Shown: in pieces, positions 1-7,592 of the stretch | Layout: the number at the start of each line of letters is the position of its first letter | Numbering within the stretch: the stretch's first letter is position 1 | NCBI RefSeq assembly: GCF_000421525.1 | Contig: NZ_ATXE01000001.1 | Span: forward strand, 310,001-374,000 | Reading direction: 5' to 3' | DNA length: 64,000 nucleotides | Source: Aestuariimicrobium kwangyangense DSM 21549 | Lineage (GTDB): Bacteria; Actinomycetota; Actinomycetes; Propionibacteriales; Propionibacteriaceae | Position numbers and translations under genes: made by a program | The notes under the pieces: model-generated | The model's database searches: none | What the model was told of the DNA's origin: nothing | Seen by the model: the letters and a program-made list of their open reading frames with translations, nothing else

Positions 1-247
1 ACGAGTGGGATCGCCCCAGGCCTGGCGGTTCGGATCCGCGGGCCATCCGGCCCCTTCGTTCTGATTGCCCTCGTTGCTCACGGACAGACCCCTAACGGCC
101 CCGTCGGCCTCGATCGGCGCCCTCAGCGCCGAGCCGAACGCCACGATGCTAGCGCCGGGCGCTGCGGCGGGAACCAGCCACCCCGGCCCGCGAACCAACA
201 CGCGCGGGAATAGCCTGAATGGGCCCGAACAGCCGAGGAGAGGGCCC

Positions 248-1612
248 GTGAGCACCGCCGCCACACCCGTTCCACCACCAGTTCCGCGACCACCCGCTCT
301 TCAGGGACCACGCGCTCTTCTGCGACCAGACCTCGCTCCACGAGCGTCCACCAGCGGGATGCCGATCCCGACCGAGTCGCGTCGGCGTCGTCCGTTCTCG
401 TTGCTGGCCAAACCGACCGGGGCGGCGTGCAACCTCGATTGTTCGTACTGCTTCTTCCTCTCCAAGGAGGTGCTGTGGGCGGGCTCCGACCAGCGGATGT
501 CCCACGAAACCCTGCTCACCTACCTCTCGGCCTACCTCGACTCCCAACCGGACGGCCCGGTGACCGTGGCCTGGCAAGGAGGGGAGCCGACGCTGCGCGG
601 ACTGGGCTTCTTCCGTGAGGCGGTGCGCCTGACCGAGGAGTTGGCCCGTCCGGGGCAGCGGGTGGAGCACGCGCTTCAGACCAACGGCACCCTGCTCGAC
701 GACGAGTGGGGCGAGTTCCTCGCCGAGCACCGCGTGCTGGTCGGCATCAGCATCGACGGGCCCGAGCACCTGCACGACACCTACCGGGTCAACAAGGCCG
801 CCCGCGGAACCCACGCCCAGGTCGTCCGTGGCTGGCGGGTGCTGCAGCGCCACGGCGTCGACACCAACGTGTTGTGCACGGTGAACTCGGCCAACGCTGA
901 CCACCCGCTCGACGTGTACCGCCACTTCCGTGACGAACTGGGAGCGCGGTTCCTGCAGTTCATCCCGATCGTCGAGCGGGTCGCCCAGGGAGAGGACGAG
1001 GTGGCCGAGGCCGGGTGGCGCGACTCCTCGGGCGAGCACGTGCTCTACCGCCAGCACGGCGAGGGCGTCACCTCGCGCAGCGTGCGTCCGGTGCAGTGGG
1101 GCACCTTCATGTGCACGATCTTCGACGAGTGGCTGAGCCGCGACGTGGGTGAGGTGTTCGTGCAACACGTCGACGCCGCGCTGGGAGCCATGTTCGGGCG
1201 CTACTCCCTGTGCGTGCACGCTCCCGAGTGCGGGGGAGCGCTCGCCGTCGAGCACACCGGCGACGTGTACTCCTGCGACCACTACGTCGAACCCGAGCAC
1301 CTGCTGGGCAACGTGCACCGCGACCGCCTCGTCGACCTGGTCACCTCGCCCCGGCAGCGAGACTTCGGACGATCCAAGCGCACCGCCCTACCCCAGCAGT
1401 GCCTGGACTGCCGGGTGCGGTGGGCCTGCCACGGAGGATGTCCCAAGGACAGGTTCGACCTCACCCACGACGGGGAACCCGGCCTCAACCACCTGTGCGA
1501 GGGCTACCGGATGTTCTTCGGGCATACCGAACCCCACCTGCAGGTGATGGCACGGCTGATCCAGCGCGGACGACCTGCCGCCGACGTGATGGCGGGGCCG
1601 ATGCCGCGGTGA
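248..1612 (+). CDS. Radical SAM/SPASM protein, anaerobic sulfatase-maturase family
   Basis: Resembles anaerobic sulfatase-maturating enzymes, which use SAM and three 4Fe-4S clusters to oxidise an active-site Cys or Ser of a target sulfatase to formylglycine. The radical SAM motif CNLDCSYC lies at residues 61-68, followed by the WQGGEPT and QTNGT motifs of the family. The C-terminal half carries the SPASM/twitch cysteines (CVHAPECGG, SCDHY, CLDCRVRWACHGGC). I chose the GTG at 248 because a GAGGAGAGG ribosome-binding site sits just upstream; an in-frame TTG at 65 has none. About 50 Pro/Arg/Ala-rich residues precede the catalytic core, longer than usual. No sulfatase gene is visible in the window, so the substrate may be encoded upstream or elsewhere. 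The family call is firm, the substrate is inferred. Confidence 0.88.
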   Translation: MSTAATPVPPPVPRPPALQGPRALLRPDLAPRASTSGMPIPTESRRRRPFSLLAKPTGAACNLDCSYCFFLSKEVLWAGSDQRMSHETLLTYLSAYLDSQPDGPVTVAWQGGEPTLRGLGFFREAVRLTEELARPGQRVEHALQTNGTLLDDEWGEFLAEHRVLVGISIDGPEHLHDTYRVNKAARGTHAQVVRGWRVLQRHGVDTNVLCTVNSANADHPLDVYRHFRDELGARFLQFIPIVERVAQGEDEVAEAGWRDSSGEHVLYRQHGEGVTSRSVRPVQWGTFMCTIFDEWLSRDVGEVFVQHVDAALGAMFGRYSLCVHAPECGGALAVEHTGDVYSCDHYVEPEHLLGNVHRDRLVDLVTSPRQRDFGRSKRTALPQQCLDCRVRWACHGGCPKDRFDLTHDGEPGLNHLCEGYRMFFGHTEPHLQVMARLIQRGRPAADVMAGPMPR

Positions 1613-1622
1613 TCGGGCCGCC

Positions 1623-2525
1623 TCAGCGCGCCAGGAACCAGACCAAGCTGCCGAGACCGGCGACCAGGCAGTAGAAACCGAACGGACGAAGCGATCGCTT
1701 CGAGACGTAGCGCGTGAAGAAGGCAACGGCCACGTAGGCGCCGATGCCGGCCAGTACCGCGCCCAGCAGGGCTTGCCAGCGGATGCCGTCCCCCAGCGGG
1801 CTGAACAGGTCGGGCAGCTTGAGCACACCGGCGGCGAGGATGACCGGGGTGGCCAGCAGGAACGAGAAGCGGGCCGCATCCTCCTTCTTGAGCCCTTTCA
1901 GCAGCCCCGCGCACAGGGCCGCCCCGGAGCGCGAGATGCCGGGAGCCAGCGCCAGGATCTGCGAGGAACCGATCAGCAGGGTCTGCCCCCACGTGAGGTT
2001 GGCCAGCCGGGCATCGGACTCGGGACCGCTGACCCGCTCGTCCACGTAGTCGGGCTCCACGTCGCCACGACGCCGGACGATGGCGTCGACCAGCAGGATG
2101 ATCAATCCGTTGACGGCCAGGAATGCGGCGGTCGGCAGGGGGCGCCCCAGGTTCGTCCGCAGCCAGTGCTCGAAGAGCAGACCCACCAGCCCCACCGGGA
2201 TGGTGCCTACGATCAGGCGCCAGATCAGCTTCTCGTCCGGGGTCTGCATGCGTCGGTGGGCGATGCTCGTGAAGAACCCTCGGATGAGGCGCACCCAGTC
2301 ACGTCGGAAGTAGAGCAGCAGGGCGATCGCGGTGGCCACGTGGGTGGCGACGATGAAGGCGAGGTAGGTGGACTCGGGGGCGGAGACGTCCATGTCGCGG
2401 TGCCAGTGGCCGCCCACCCAGGCCGGCAGCAGCACGCTGTGGCCCAGGCTCGAGACGGGGAAGAGTTCGGTCACTCCCTGCAGGAGTCCGATGATGGCGG
2501 CTTCGAGCCAACTCAGGTGATTCAC
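1623..2525 (-). CDS. uppP: Undecaprenyl-diphosphatase (UppP/BacA)
   Basis: Integral membrane phosphatase that recycles undecaprenyl pyrophosphate to the monophosphate carrier used in peptidoglycan and wall-polymer synthesis. It has the two family signatures: the N-terminal motif GLLQGVTELFPVSSLGH (residues 13-29) and PGISRSGA (195-202), which form the active site, plus about eight hydrophobic segments. At 300 residues it is somewhat longer than the usual 265-280, the extra length being a soluble loop near residues 150-175. The start is a GTG with no strong ribosome-binding site. It converges on the radical SAM gene with only 10 bp between the stop codons, leaving no room for a separate terminator. 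Confidence 0.95.
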   Translation of the reverse strand: MNHLSWLEAAIIGLLQGVTELFPVSSLGHSVLLPAWVGGHWHRDMDVSAPESTYLAFIVATHVATAIALLLYFRRDWVRLIRGFFTSIAHRRMQTPDEKLIWRLIVGTIPVGLVGLLFEHWLRTNLGRPLPTAAFLAVNGLIILLVDAIVRRRGDVEPDYVDERVSGPESDARLANLTWGQTLLIGSSQILALAPGISRSGAALCAGLLKGLKKEDAARFSFLLATPVILAAGVLKLPDLFSPLGDGIRWQALLGAVLAGIGAYVAVAFFTRYVSKRSLRPFGFYCLVAGLGSLVWFLAR

Positions 2526-2659
2526 AGCCGCCAGAGTGCCACCCGATGCTGTGGATCAGGTGCGCCACTCCGCGGACCTCCCCTCACGCGCCCCGCGGAT
2601 TTCACCCGCACCCGATGCGCATCCATGAATACTTGATGCCCATTCAGTTCGCTCGGGCC

Positions 2660-2665
2660 TAGGCT
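2660..2665 (+). promoter_or_regulatory. Putative -10 box (TAGGCT) of a leaderless MFS gene
   Basis: TAGGCT lies exactly 6 nt before the GTG at 2672 and there is no Shine-Dalgarno sequence in between. If transcription starts about 7 nt downstream of the box, the mRNA would begin at the start codon. The same arrangement recurs at many genes in this window. Confidence 0.55.
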
Positions 2666-2671
2666 TCTGCG

Positions 2672-3913
2672 GTGAGCACCCCCCAACTCGATCGCCACGC
2701 CCTGGTCAACTGGCGCAACGCGATCATCACCGCCTTCGCCCTCGGCGGCGTCGCGAGCGCGGCCTTCGGGGCCCGTCTCCCGAGCATCCAGGCCGACCTG
2801 GGTGTCTCCAAGGGCACCTTGGGCACCATGCTGATCGGCACCACCGTCGGTGCCCTGGCCGGACTCGCGTCGTCCGCGTGGATCCACCGCACGTTCGGTG
2901 CCCGCAAGGGCATTCGCACCAGCCTGTTCATCGTCGCTGCCGGCGTGGCCCTGATCGGTCTCGGCGCCGGCGCGCTGCACTCGCCGGTGATGGTGATCCT
3001 CGCGCTCGCCCTCACGGGCTACGGCATCGGCTCGCTCGACGTGATGATCAACGTCGAGGGATCGATGGTCGAACGACAGTTCCGCAAGACCCTGATGCCG
3101 CTGATGCATGCCGCCTGGTCGGCGGGAGTGATCGTGGGAGCCGGCATCGGGGCCGGCAGCGCTGCTCTCGGACTGCCGGTCGAGTACCAACTGCCGCTGC
3201 AGGGTGCGTTGGTCGCGGCCGGTGGGTGGGTGTTGTCGTGGGGCGTCCCCTCGCACGAGGCACCCGAGACCCCGGCCGAGAAGGTCACGTGGGGAGAGCG
3301 CGCCCGCGGCATTCTCGCCTCGGTCAAGGACGTGCGTCTGGTGCTGATCGGTCTGGTCATGCTGGGCTCGGAACTGGGCGAGGGCTCGGCCAACAACTGG
3401 CTCACGCTCGCGGTGCGCACCGAACACCACCAGCCCGAGGCCATCGCCGGCCTGTTCCTGGTGCTGTTCGCCGCCTCCGAGACCTTGGCCCGTGCCTTGG
3501 GCGGCCCGGTCGTCGACCGGATCGGACGAGCCCGGGCCGTCCGTGTCACGAGCGTGCTGGGGCTGGCCGGGATCGCGTTGTTCATCCTCACCGACCACTG
3601 GCTCCTGGTCGCCGTGGGCGTGCTGCTGTGGGCGTTCGGTGTCTCGATGGGGTTCCCGCTGGGCATGAGCGCAGCCGCCGACTCGGGCCCGAACCCGGCC
3701 GCCCGGGTGAGCTTCGTCGCGGTCATCGGGTACGCCGCCAACCTGACCGGCCCTCCCGCCATCGGCAACCTGGCCGATGACGTGGGACTGCTGAAGGCGC
3801 TGTGGGTGATCGCGGCGCTGTTCGCGGTGGCCGTGCTGTGTGCGTCGGCGGTGCGCAAGGAGCCCGAGCCGGTGCATCCGGCGGACGACCAGTTCCGGCT
3901 CGCTGCCAGCTGA
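2672..3913 (+). CDS. MFS transporter, YbjJ/fucose-permease-like
   Basis: A 413-residue secondary transporter with about 12 hydrophobic segments. The first helix pair contains FGARLPSIQADLGVS, typical of the YbjJ-like branch of the major facilitator superfamily, and GPVVDRIGRARAVR after the central loop matches the MFS A-like motif between TM8 and TM9. The substrate cannot be read from sequence; relatives are annotated as sugar or drug permeases. The GTG start is set by the TAGGCT box 6 nt upstream. The next gene, an aldo/keto reductase, begins about 50 bp downstream in the same orientation, so the two could be co-transcribed and handle a related carbonyl or sugar substrate, but nothing proves it. 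Confidence 0.85.
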   Translation: MSTPQLDRHALVNWRNAIITAFALGGVASAAFGARLPSIQADLGVSKGTLGTMLIGTTVGALAGLASSAWIHRTFGARKGIRTSLFIVAAGVALIGLGAGALHSPVMVILALALTGYGIGSLDVMINVEGSMVERQFRKTLMPLMHAAWSAGVIVGAGIGAGSAALGLPVEYQLPLQGALVAAGGWVLSWGVPSHEAPETPAEKVTWGERARGILASVKDVRLVLIGLVMLGSELGEGSANNWLTLAVRTEHHQPEAIAGLFLVLFAASETLARALGGPVVDRIGRARAVRVTSVLGLAGIALFILTDHWLLVAVGVLLWAFGVSMGFPLGMSAAADSGPNPAARVSFVAVIGYAANLTGPPAIGNLADDVGLLKALWVIAALFAVAVLCASAVRKEPEPVHPADDQFRLAAS

Positions 3914-3965
3914 GCGTCCCAGCCGATACCTCCCACGGGAGGCTCGTCCGTGGTGCGATGGAGGC

Positions 3966-4787
3966 ATGGAACTGACTTCATCGCTACCCCTGAACGACGG
4001 CACCAGCATTCCCACCATCGGCTTCGGCACCTGGCTGCTCGAGGAGGGGGACGAGTGCTACACCTCGGTCTCGGCGGCCCTGCGCCTCGGCTACCGCCAC
4101 ATCGACACGGCCCGGGCCTACCAGAACGAGGCATCGGTCGGCCGCGCCATTCGTGACTCCGGGATCCCCCGGGACCAGATCTATGTGACCTCGAAGATTC
4201 CCGCGGAGGCCAAGAGCCACGAGGCGGCCGTGGCGGCGTTCGAGACCACCATGCGTGAACTCGACATCGACCAGCTCGACCTGCTGCTGATCCACGCTCC
4301 GTGGCCGTGGGACGAGATCGGCAAGGACTGCCGAGAGGAGAACAAGCAGGTCTGGAAGGCGATGGAGGACTTCGTCGCCGACGGACGGGTGCGCTCGATC
4401 GGGGTCTCGAACTTCGGGCCGGACGACCTTGAGAGCCTGCTGCCGGCGTGCACCATCACGCCCGCGGTCAACCAGATCCGCTGGTTCATCGGGCTCGACC
4501 CCTCCGACACCGTCGCCGCCTGCAAGCAGCACGACATCGTGGTCGAGGCCTACTCACCGTTCGCGCACGGGCTGATCGTCAACCATCCCGAGATCAGTGA
4601 CATCGCCGCCCGCTACGGGGTGAGTGCGCCCCAGTTGTGCATCCGCTACCTGCTGCAGATGGGTGCTGTGGTGCTGCCGAAGGCCACTTCGTCCGACCAC
4701 ATCGCGCAGAATGCCGAACTCGACTTCGAGATCTCGGACGACGACATGGCAACACTGACCGCCATGCGCGACACCGACAAGGGCTGA
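3966..4787 (+). CDS. Aldo/keto reductase
   Basis: NADPH-dependent (beta/alpha)8-barrel oxidoreductase of 273 residues. The catalytic tetrad is visible: Asp and Tyr in YRHIDTARAYQNE, Lys in VTSKIP and His in LLLIHAPWP. The motif IGVSNFG and the C-terminal VVLPKATS, which binds the cofactor phosphate, place it in the 2,5-diketo-gluconate-reductase-like branch. The ATG at 3966 follows GGAGG at very short spacing and a TGCGAT hexamer 6 nt upstream, so initiation may be leaderless. It converges on a second, unrelated aldo/keto reductase. Confidence 0.9.
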   Translation: MELTSSLPLNDGTSIPTIGFGTWLLEEGDECYTSVSAALRLGYRHIDTARAYQNEASVGRAIRDSGIPRDQIYVTSKIPAEAKSHEAAVAAFETTMRELDIDQLDLLLIHAPWPWDEIGKDCREENKQVWKAMEDFVADGRVRSIGVSNFGPDDLESLLPACTITPAVNQIRWFIGLDPSDTVAACKQHDIVVEAYSPFAHGLIVNHPEISDIAARYGVSAPQLCIRYLLQMGAVVLPKATSSDHIAQNAELDFEISDDDMATLTAMRDTDKG

Positions 4788-4814
4788 GCCGCACCAGGGC
4801 CCGAACAGGACTCA

Positions 4815-4848
4815 GGGTCGGCGGTGGTCACCTGACCGCCGCCGACCC
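4815..4848. terminator. Bidirectional hairpin between convergent aldo/keto reductases
   Basis: A 16-nt arm (4815-4830) pairs with 4833-4848 over its full length with a single G-U wobble, giving a very stable GC-rich hairpin between two convergent genes. There is no long T-run, as is common for actinobacterial terminators. Confidence 0.65.
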
Positions 4849-4893
4849 TTGGTCGTCCACCTCCTCGACCGAGCGCCGGCGAGGTGATCGGAC

Positions 4894-5769
4894 TCAGCCG
4901 AGCGAGTCCCAGCCCTCGTCCGCGGTTTGCCAGCGCTGGGCGACGTGGGCCAACACGTCGTCGGGCAGCGGGCCCTTCTCGACGATGGCCAGGTTGTGGC
5001 TGAACCGCTCGGGCTTGATGGTGCCCACGATCGAGACCGAGACCGCCGGTGCGTATGCGGTGAACCGCAGGGCGAACTCGTCCATCGGCAGGTCGACCTC
5101 GTAGGCGAGCTTGGCCAGCCGGTCCCAGTAGTCCTCGTGGTACGAGCCCACTGGGCGCTCCGTGTCACGCCAGGCGGCGTTGGCGATCGGACGCTTCGCG
5201 ATCACCCCGGGGGAGTTGGTGGCCGCAGGCAGGATCTCGCGCAGGTTGCGTTGGTCTGCGATGTTGACCGAGCACTCGACCACGTCGCAGCGTCCGCTGG
5301 CGAGCCCCCACGCCAGGCTGTCGCCGTCGTTCGAGATGCCGGTGAACCGCACCTTGCCCTCGGCCTTGAGGGCGTCGAGTTCGTCGAGCAGTGAGGCCTG
5401 CTGGTCGCCGAACGGACGCGGTCCGTGCAGCAGCACCACGTCGAGGTGGTCGGTGCGGAGCCGGTGCAGCGACTCCTCGACACCTGCCCGGGTGGCGGCG
5501 GGGGTCCAGTCGTCCACGCCGGCGATCTTGTGGCCGGTCTTGCTGACGAGCACGTACTCGTCGCGGCGGTGGGAGAGGTGCGTGCCGATCTTGTTCTCGG
5601 AGTCGCCGTAGCAGTGGGCCGTGTCGATCAGCGTGATGCCGGAGTCGAGCAGGCCGTTGAGCAGGGTCGAGACCTCCTGGTCGGTGAGGGACTTGGCGCG
5701 CAGTTCGCTGCCGCCGAAGCCGAGGACGGAGGTGGTGAGGCCGGTGCCGCCGAGGGGTCGTTGTTCCAT
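4894..5769 (-). CDS. Aldo/keto reductase, YhdN/L-galactose-dehydrogenase-like
   Basis: A 291-residue aldo/keto reductase barrel. Catalytic residues can be read as Asp in TLIDTAHCYGDSE with Tyr in the same motif, Lys in LVSKTG and His in VVLLHGPR. It belongs to a different branch from its convergent neighbour: it starts MEQRPLGGTGLTTSVLGFGG, typical of proteins that oxidise or reduce sugars and aldehydes. Its C-terminal part contains VSIVGTIKPE, the cofactor-binding segment. The physiological substrate is unknown. The upstream intergenic region holds a long inverted repeat that could regulate this gene or its divergent neighbour. Confidence 0.88.
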   Translation of the reverse strand: MEQRPLGGTGLTTSVLGFGGSELRAKSLTDQEVSTLLNGLLDSGITLIDTAHCYGDSENKIGTHLSHRRDEYVLVSKTGHKIAGVDDWTPAATRAGVEESLHRLRTDHLDVVLLHGPRPFGDQQASLLDELDALKAEGKVRFTGISNDGDSLAWGLASGRCDVVECSVNIADQRNLREILPAATNSPGVIAKRPIANAAWRDTERPVGSYHEDYWDRLAKLAYEVDLPMDEFALRFTAYAPAVSVSIVGTIKPERFSHNLAIVEKGPLPDDVLAHVAQRWQTADEGWDSLG

Positions 5770-5842
5770 TTCCTCAACCTAGCCGCGTTGTCCTCGAGGG
5801 GGATGGATGCCCACCGCTCGCTCCGATCCACTGGTCACACTG

Positions 5843-5931
5843 GGCAATCGTGCCGATCGTGCGTTCTGGCGGCGAAAGTCACGGCCGGGGAGCAACAATC
5901 GCTGTCAGCCGACACGATCGGCACGATTGCC
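5843..5931. repeat. Perfect 19-bp inverted repeat
   Basis: The arm at 5843-5861 (GGCAATCGTGCCGATCGTG) is exactly complementary to 5913-5931, with 51 nt between. Each arm contains ATCGTGC twice, so the structure is nested. It sits in the 247-bp divergent intergenic region between an aldo/keto reductase and an SRPBCC gene. It could be a pair of operators or a REP-like palindrome; no protein-coding potential is seen here. Confidence 0.85.
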
Positions 5932-5935
5932 TCAC

Positions 5936-5977
5936 GAGCTTGGCTGGGGAGTTTGGGTGGAGGGAGCTTGGCTGGGG
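5936..5977. repeat. 14-bp direct repeat, two copies
   Basis: GAGCTTGGCTGGGG occurs at 5936-5949 and again at 5964-5977, a 28-bp period, immediately after the right arm of the long inverted repeat and about 40 bp before the SRPBCC start. Its spacing suits a two-site regulatory element, but its function is unknown. Confidence 0.6.
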
Positions 5978-6016
5978 CTCGCCTCGGCGACCGGGCGCCG
6001 TGGAACAATCGGACCC

Positions 6017-6475
6017 ATGGGAAAGCCTTGGGCGGTGGCGCGATCGATCATCATTGCGGCCGATGTGGCGCGGGTGCACGCACTGGTCAACGACTTCCAG
6101 CACTGGGCCACCTGGTCACCGTGGGAAGATCTCGACCCCTCCTTGGAACGCACCTACCGCGGGCCGGCGAGCGGAACCGGGGCCGAGTATGAGTGGTCAG
6201 GAAACACCCAGGCCGGCACGGGACGCATGAAGATCACCAATGTCACCGACGAGGCCATCGCCATCGATCTGGCCTTCCTCAAGCCGTTCCCGGCGACCTC
6301 GACGGTGCGCTTCAGCTTCGTCCGGGTGCAGGGCGGTACGAAGGTGACGTGGGCGATGCAGGGTGAACTGAACACCGTGATGCGGGTGCTGTCGAAGATC
6401 CGCTCGATGGACGCCATCATCGGCCCCGACGTAGAGAAGGGTCTGGCCCAGCTCAAGGCTGAGGCGGAGGCCTGA
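6017..6475 (+). CDS. SRPBCC (START/polyketide-cyclase-like) family protein
   Basis: A 152-residue soluble protein that reads as one helix-grip (START-like) domain: an N-terminal strand ending in SIIIAADVARVHALVNDFQHWATWSPWEDL, beta strands around GTGAEYEWSGN and TWAMQGELN, and a long C-terminal helix with DVEKGLAQLKAEAE. Such domains form a hydrophobic cavity for lipids or polyketides. The Trp/Pro-rich 'hWxxWSPW' region is typical of the actinobacterial SRPBCC subgroup. The ligand is unknown. I start at the ATG at 6017, where the fold begins; upstream in-frame sequence crosses the repeat-rich intergenic region and is unlikely to be coding. Confidence 0.85.
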   Translation: MGKPWAVARSIIIAADVARVHALVNDFQHWATWSPWEDLDPSLERTYRGPASGTGAEYEWSGNTQAGTGRMKITNVTDEAIAIDLAFLKPFPATSTVRFSFVRVQGGTKVTWAMQGELNTVMRVLSKIRSMDAIIGPDVEKGLAQLKAEAEA

Positions 6476-6522
6476 GCGGGGTGCAGCCCGGGGTCTCGAG
6501 ACTCTCGACCGCGCAGCCCCGA

Positions 6523-7488
6523 TCAGTCCGCCTGGTTCTCGATGATCTCGTCGGTGGGGTAGTGCTCCTCCTCCGGTGCGGCCACCCGTACCACCAGCGA
6601 ACCGGCGTTCATGCGTGCCTCGAACCGCGTCACCTCGTCGATGGAGTCACCGTCGACCTCGGCAGGGGTGGGTTCCGAGACCTCGACCACGACCTCGGTC
6701 CCGGCCCATTCCTGCACTCGTCCATGACCCTTGCGGTGACCGGTGATCATGTCGGCGACCACGGACGCCCACCCGAACACTCCCTTGGGCGAGACCATCA
6801 CGGTGGCGAACTCGCCGTCGTCAATGGCCCCGTCGGCGGCGAGATCGATGCCGCCGCCGATGGAGGGTGAGTTGCACACCATCACCATCCGCGAGTGGGT
6901 CGCAGGACGCTTCGTGCCATCCACCGTCACGGTCGCCTCGAAACCACGCTTGGCCAGCGCCTTCACCCCGCTGGCGACATAGGCGGCGCGGCCGACCTTG
7001 GCCTTCAGGTCTTCGTCCGTCTCGGCCATGATGTCGGCATCGAGCCCGATGCCGGCGGCGATGACGAAGGGTTCCTCCTTGGAGGAATCGCCGAAGGTCG
7101 CCCAGCCGATGTCCATGGTGTGGTCGTCGCCGCTGAGGGCGATGGTGAGGCACTGGTCCATGTCGTCCACCGGCAGGCCGAGGTTGCGGGCGAGCAGGTT
7201 GCCGGTGCCGGCGGGCAACAGTCCGAGCACGACGGCGGTGCCGCTGAGCACTCCGGCGACGTGGCGGACGGTGCCGTCCCCGCCCATCGCGCAGACGAGT
7301 TCCGCGCCCTTGTCGACCGCCTCCTGGGCCATGGACGCCCCCGGATCCTCCTCGGTGGTGGTGATCCAGAGCGGTTCGGGCCAGTTGAGGTCGGCGGCAA
7401 CCTCAGTGAGGTGCTGCTGCACGGTCTCGAGGTCGTCGAACTTGGTCGGGTTGTACACGATGGCCCAAGTCCTGGTGGCGTCAGTCAT
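6523..7488 (-). CDS. Diacylglycerol/lipid kinase family protein
   Basis: A 321-residue DAGK-catalytic-domain protein of the YegS/DgkB/BmrU type, which phosphorylates diacylglycerol, sphingosine-like lipids or related lipids with ATP. The nucleotide-binding motif GGDGTVRH is at residues 69-76, and LLPAGTGNLLARNLG follows, both diagnostic. The C-terminal beta-sandwich contains VEVDGDSIDEV, matching the family's 'DGE' region. It converges on the SRPBCC gene. The ATG at 7488 is preceded by TACTGT at 6 nt, so the transcript is probably leaderless. The exact lipid substrate is not readable from sequence. Confidence 0.9.
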   Translation of the reverse strand: MTDATRTWAIVYNPTKFDDLETVQQHLTEVAADLNWPEPLWITTTEEDPGASMAQEAVDKGAELVCAMGGDGTVRHVAGVLSGTAVVLGLLPAGTGNLLARNLGLPVDDMDQCLTIALSGDDHTMDIGWATFGDSSKEEPFVIAAGIGLDADIMAETDEDLKAKVGRAAYVASGVKALAKRGFEATVTVDGTKRPATHSRMVMVCNSPSIGGGIDLAADGAIDDGEFATVMVSPKGVFGWASVVADMITGHRKGHGRVQEWAGTEVVVEVSEPTPAEVDGDSIDEVTRFEARMNAGSLVVRVAAPEEEHYPTDEIIENQAD

Positions 7489-7494
7489 GCGCCA

Positions 7495-7500
7495 ACAGTA
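7495..7500 (-). promoter_or_regulatory. Putative -10 box (TACTGT) of leaderless lipid kinase gene
   Basis: On the minus strand TACTGT ends 6 nt before the ATG at 7488, with no ribosome-binding site between. Confidence 0.5.
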
Positions 7501-7580
7501 GGGCTGGCGAACCGGCCCCCGCGACGGTGACGCGCGCATCCACAGGTGGCGGTCGTCCCCAGGCGACGCCGGGGGGCTGC

Positions 7581-7586
7581 TTGAAT
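7581..7586 (+). promoter_or_regulatory. Putative -10 box (TTGAAT) of leaderless MATE gene
   Basis: TTGAAT is followed by 6 nt and the GTG at 7593. The same hexamer and spacing occur at the sugar TIM-barrel gene at 18160, which supports the GTG as the true start. Confidence 0.45.
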
Positions 7587-7592
7587 GACGCC

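Noticed and set aside
1-247. In-frame upstream extension of the radical SAM gene from a TTG at 65
   Set aside because: No ribosome-binding site at the TTG, low-complexity product, and a strong GAGGAGAGG just before the GTG at 248. I see no other feature in this stretch.
6476-6522. Terminator around the palindrome GTCTCGAGAC between convergent genes
   Set aside because: The palindrome has no loop, and the longer flanking arms pair only with bulges; too weak to call.
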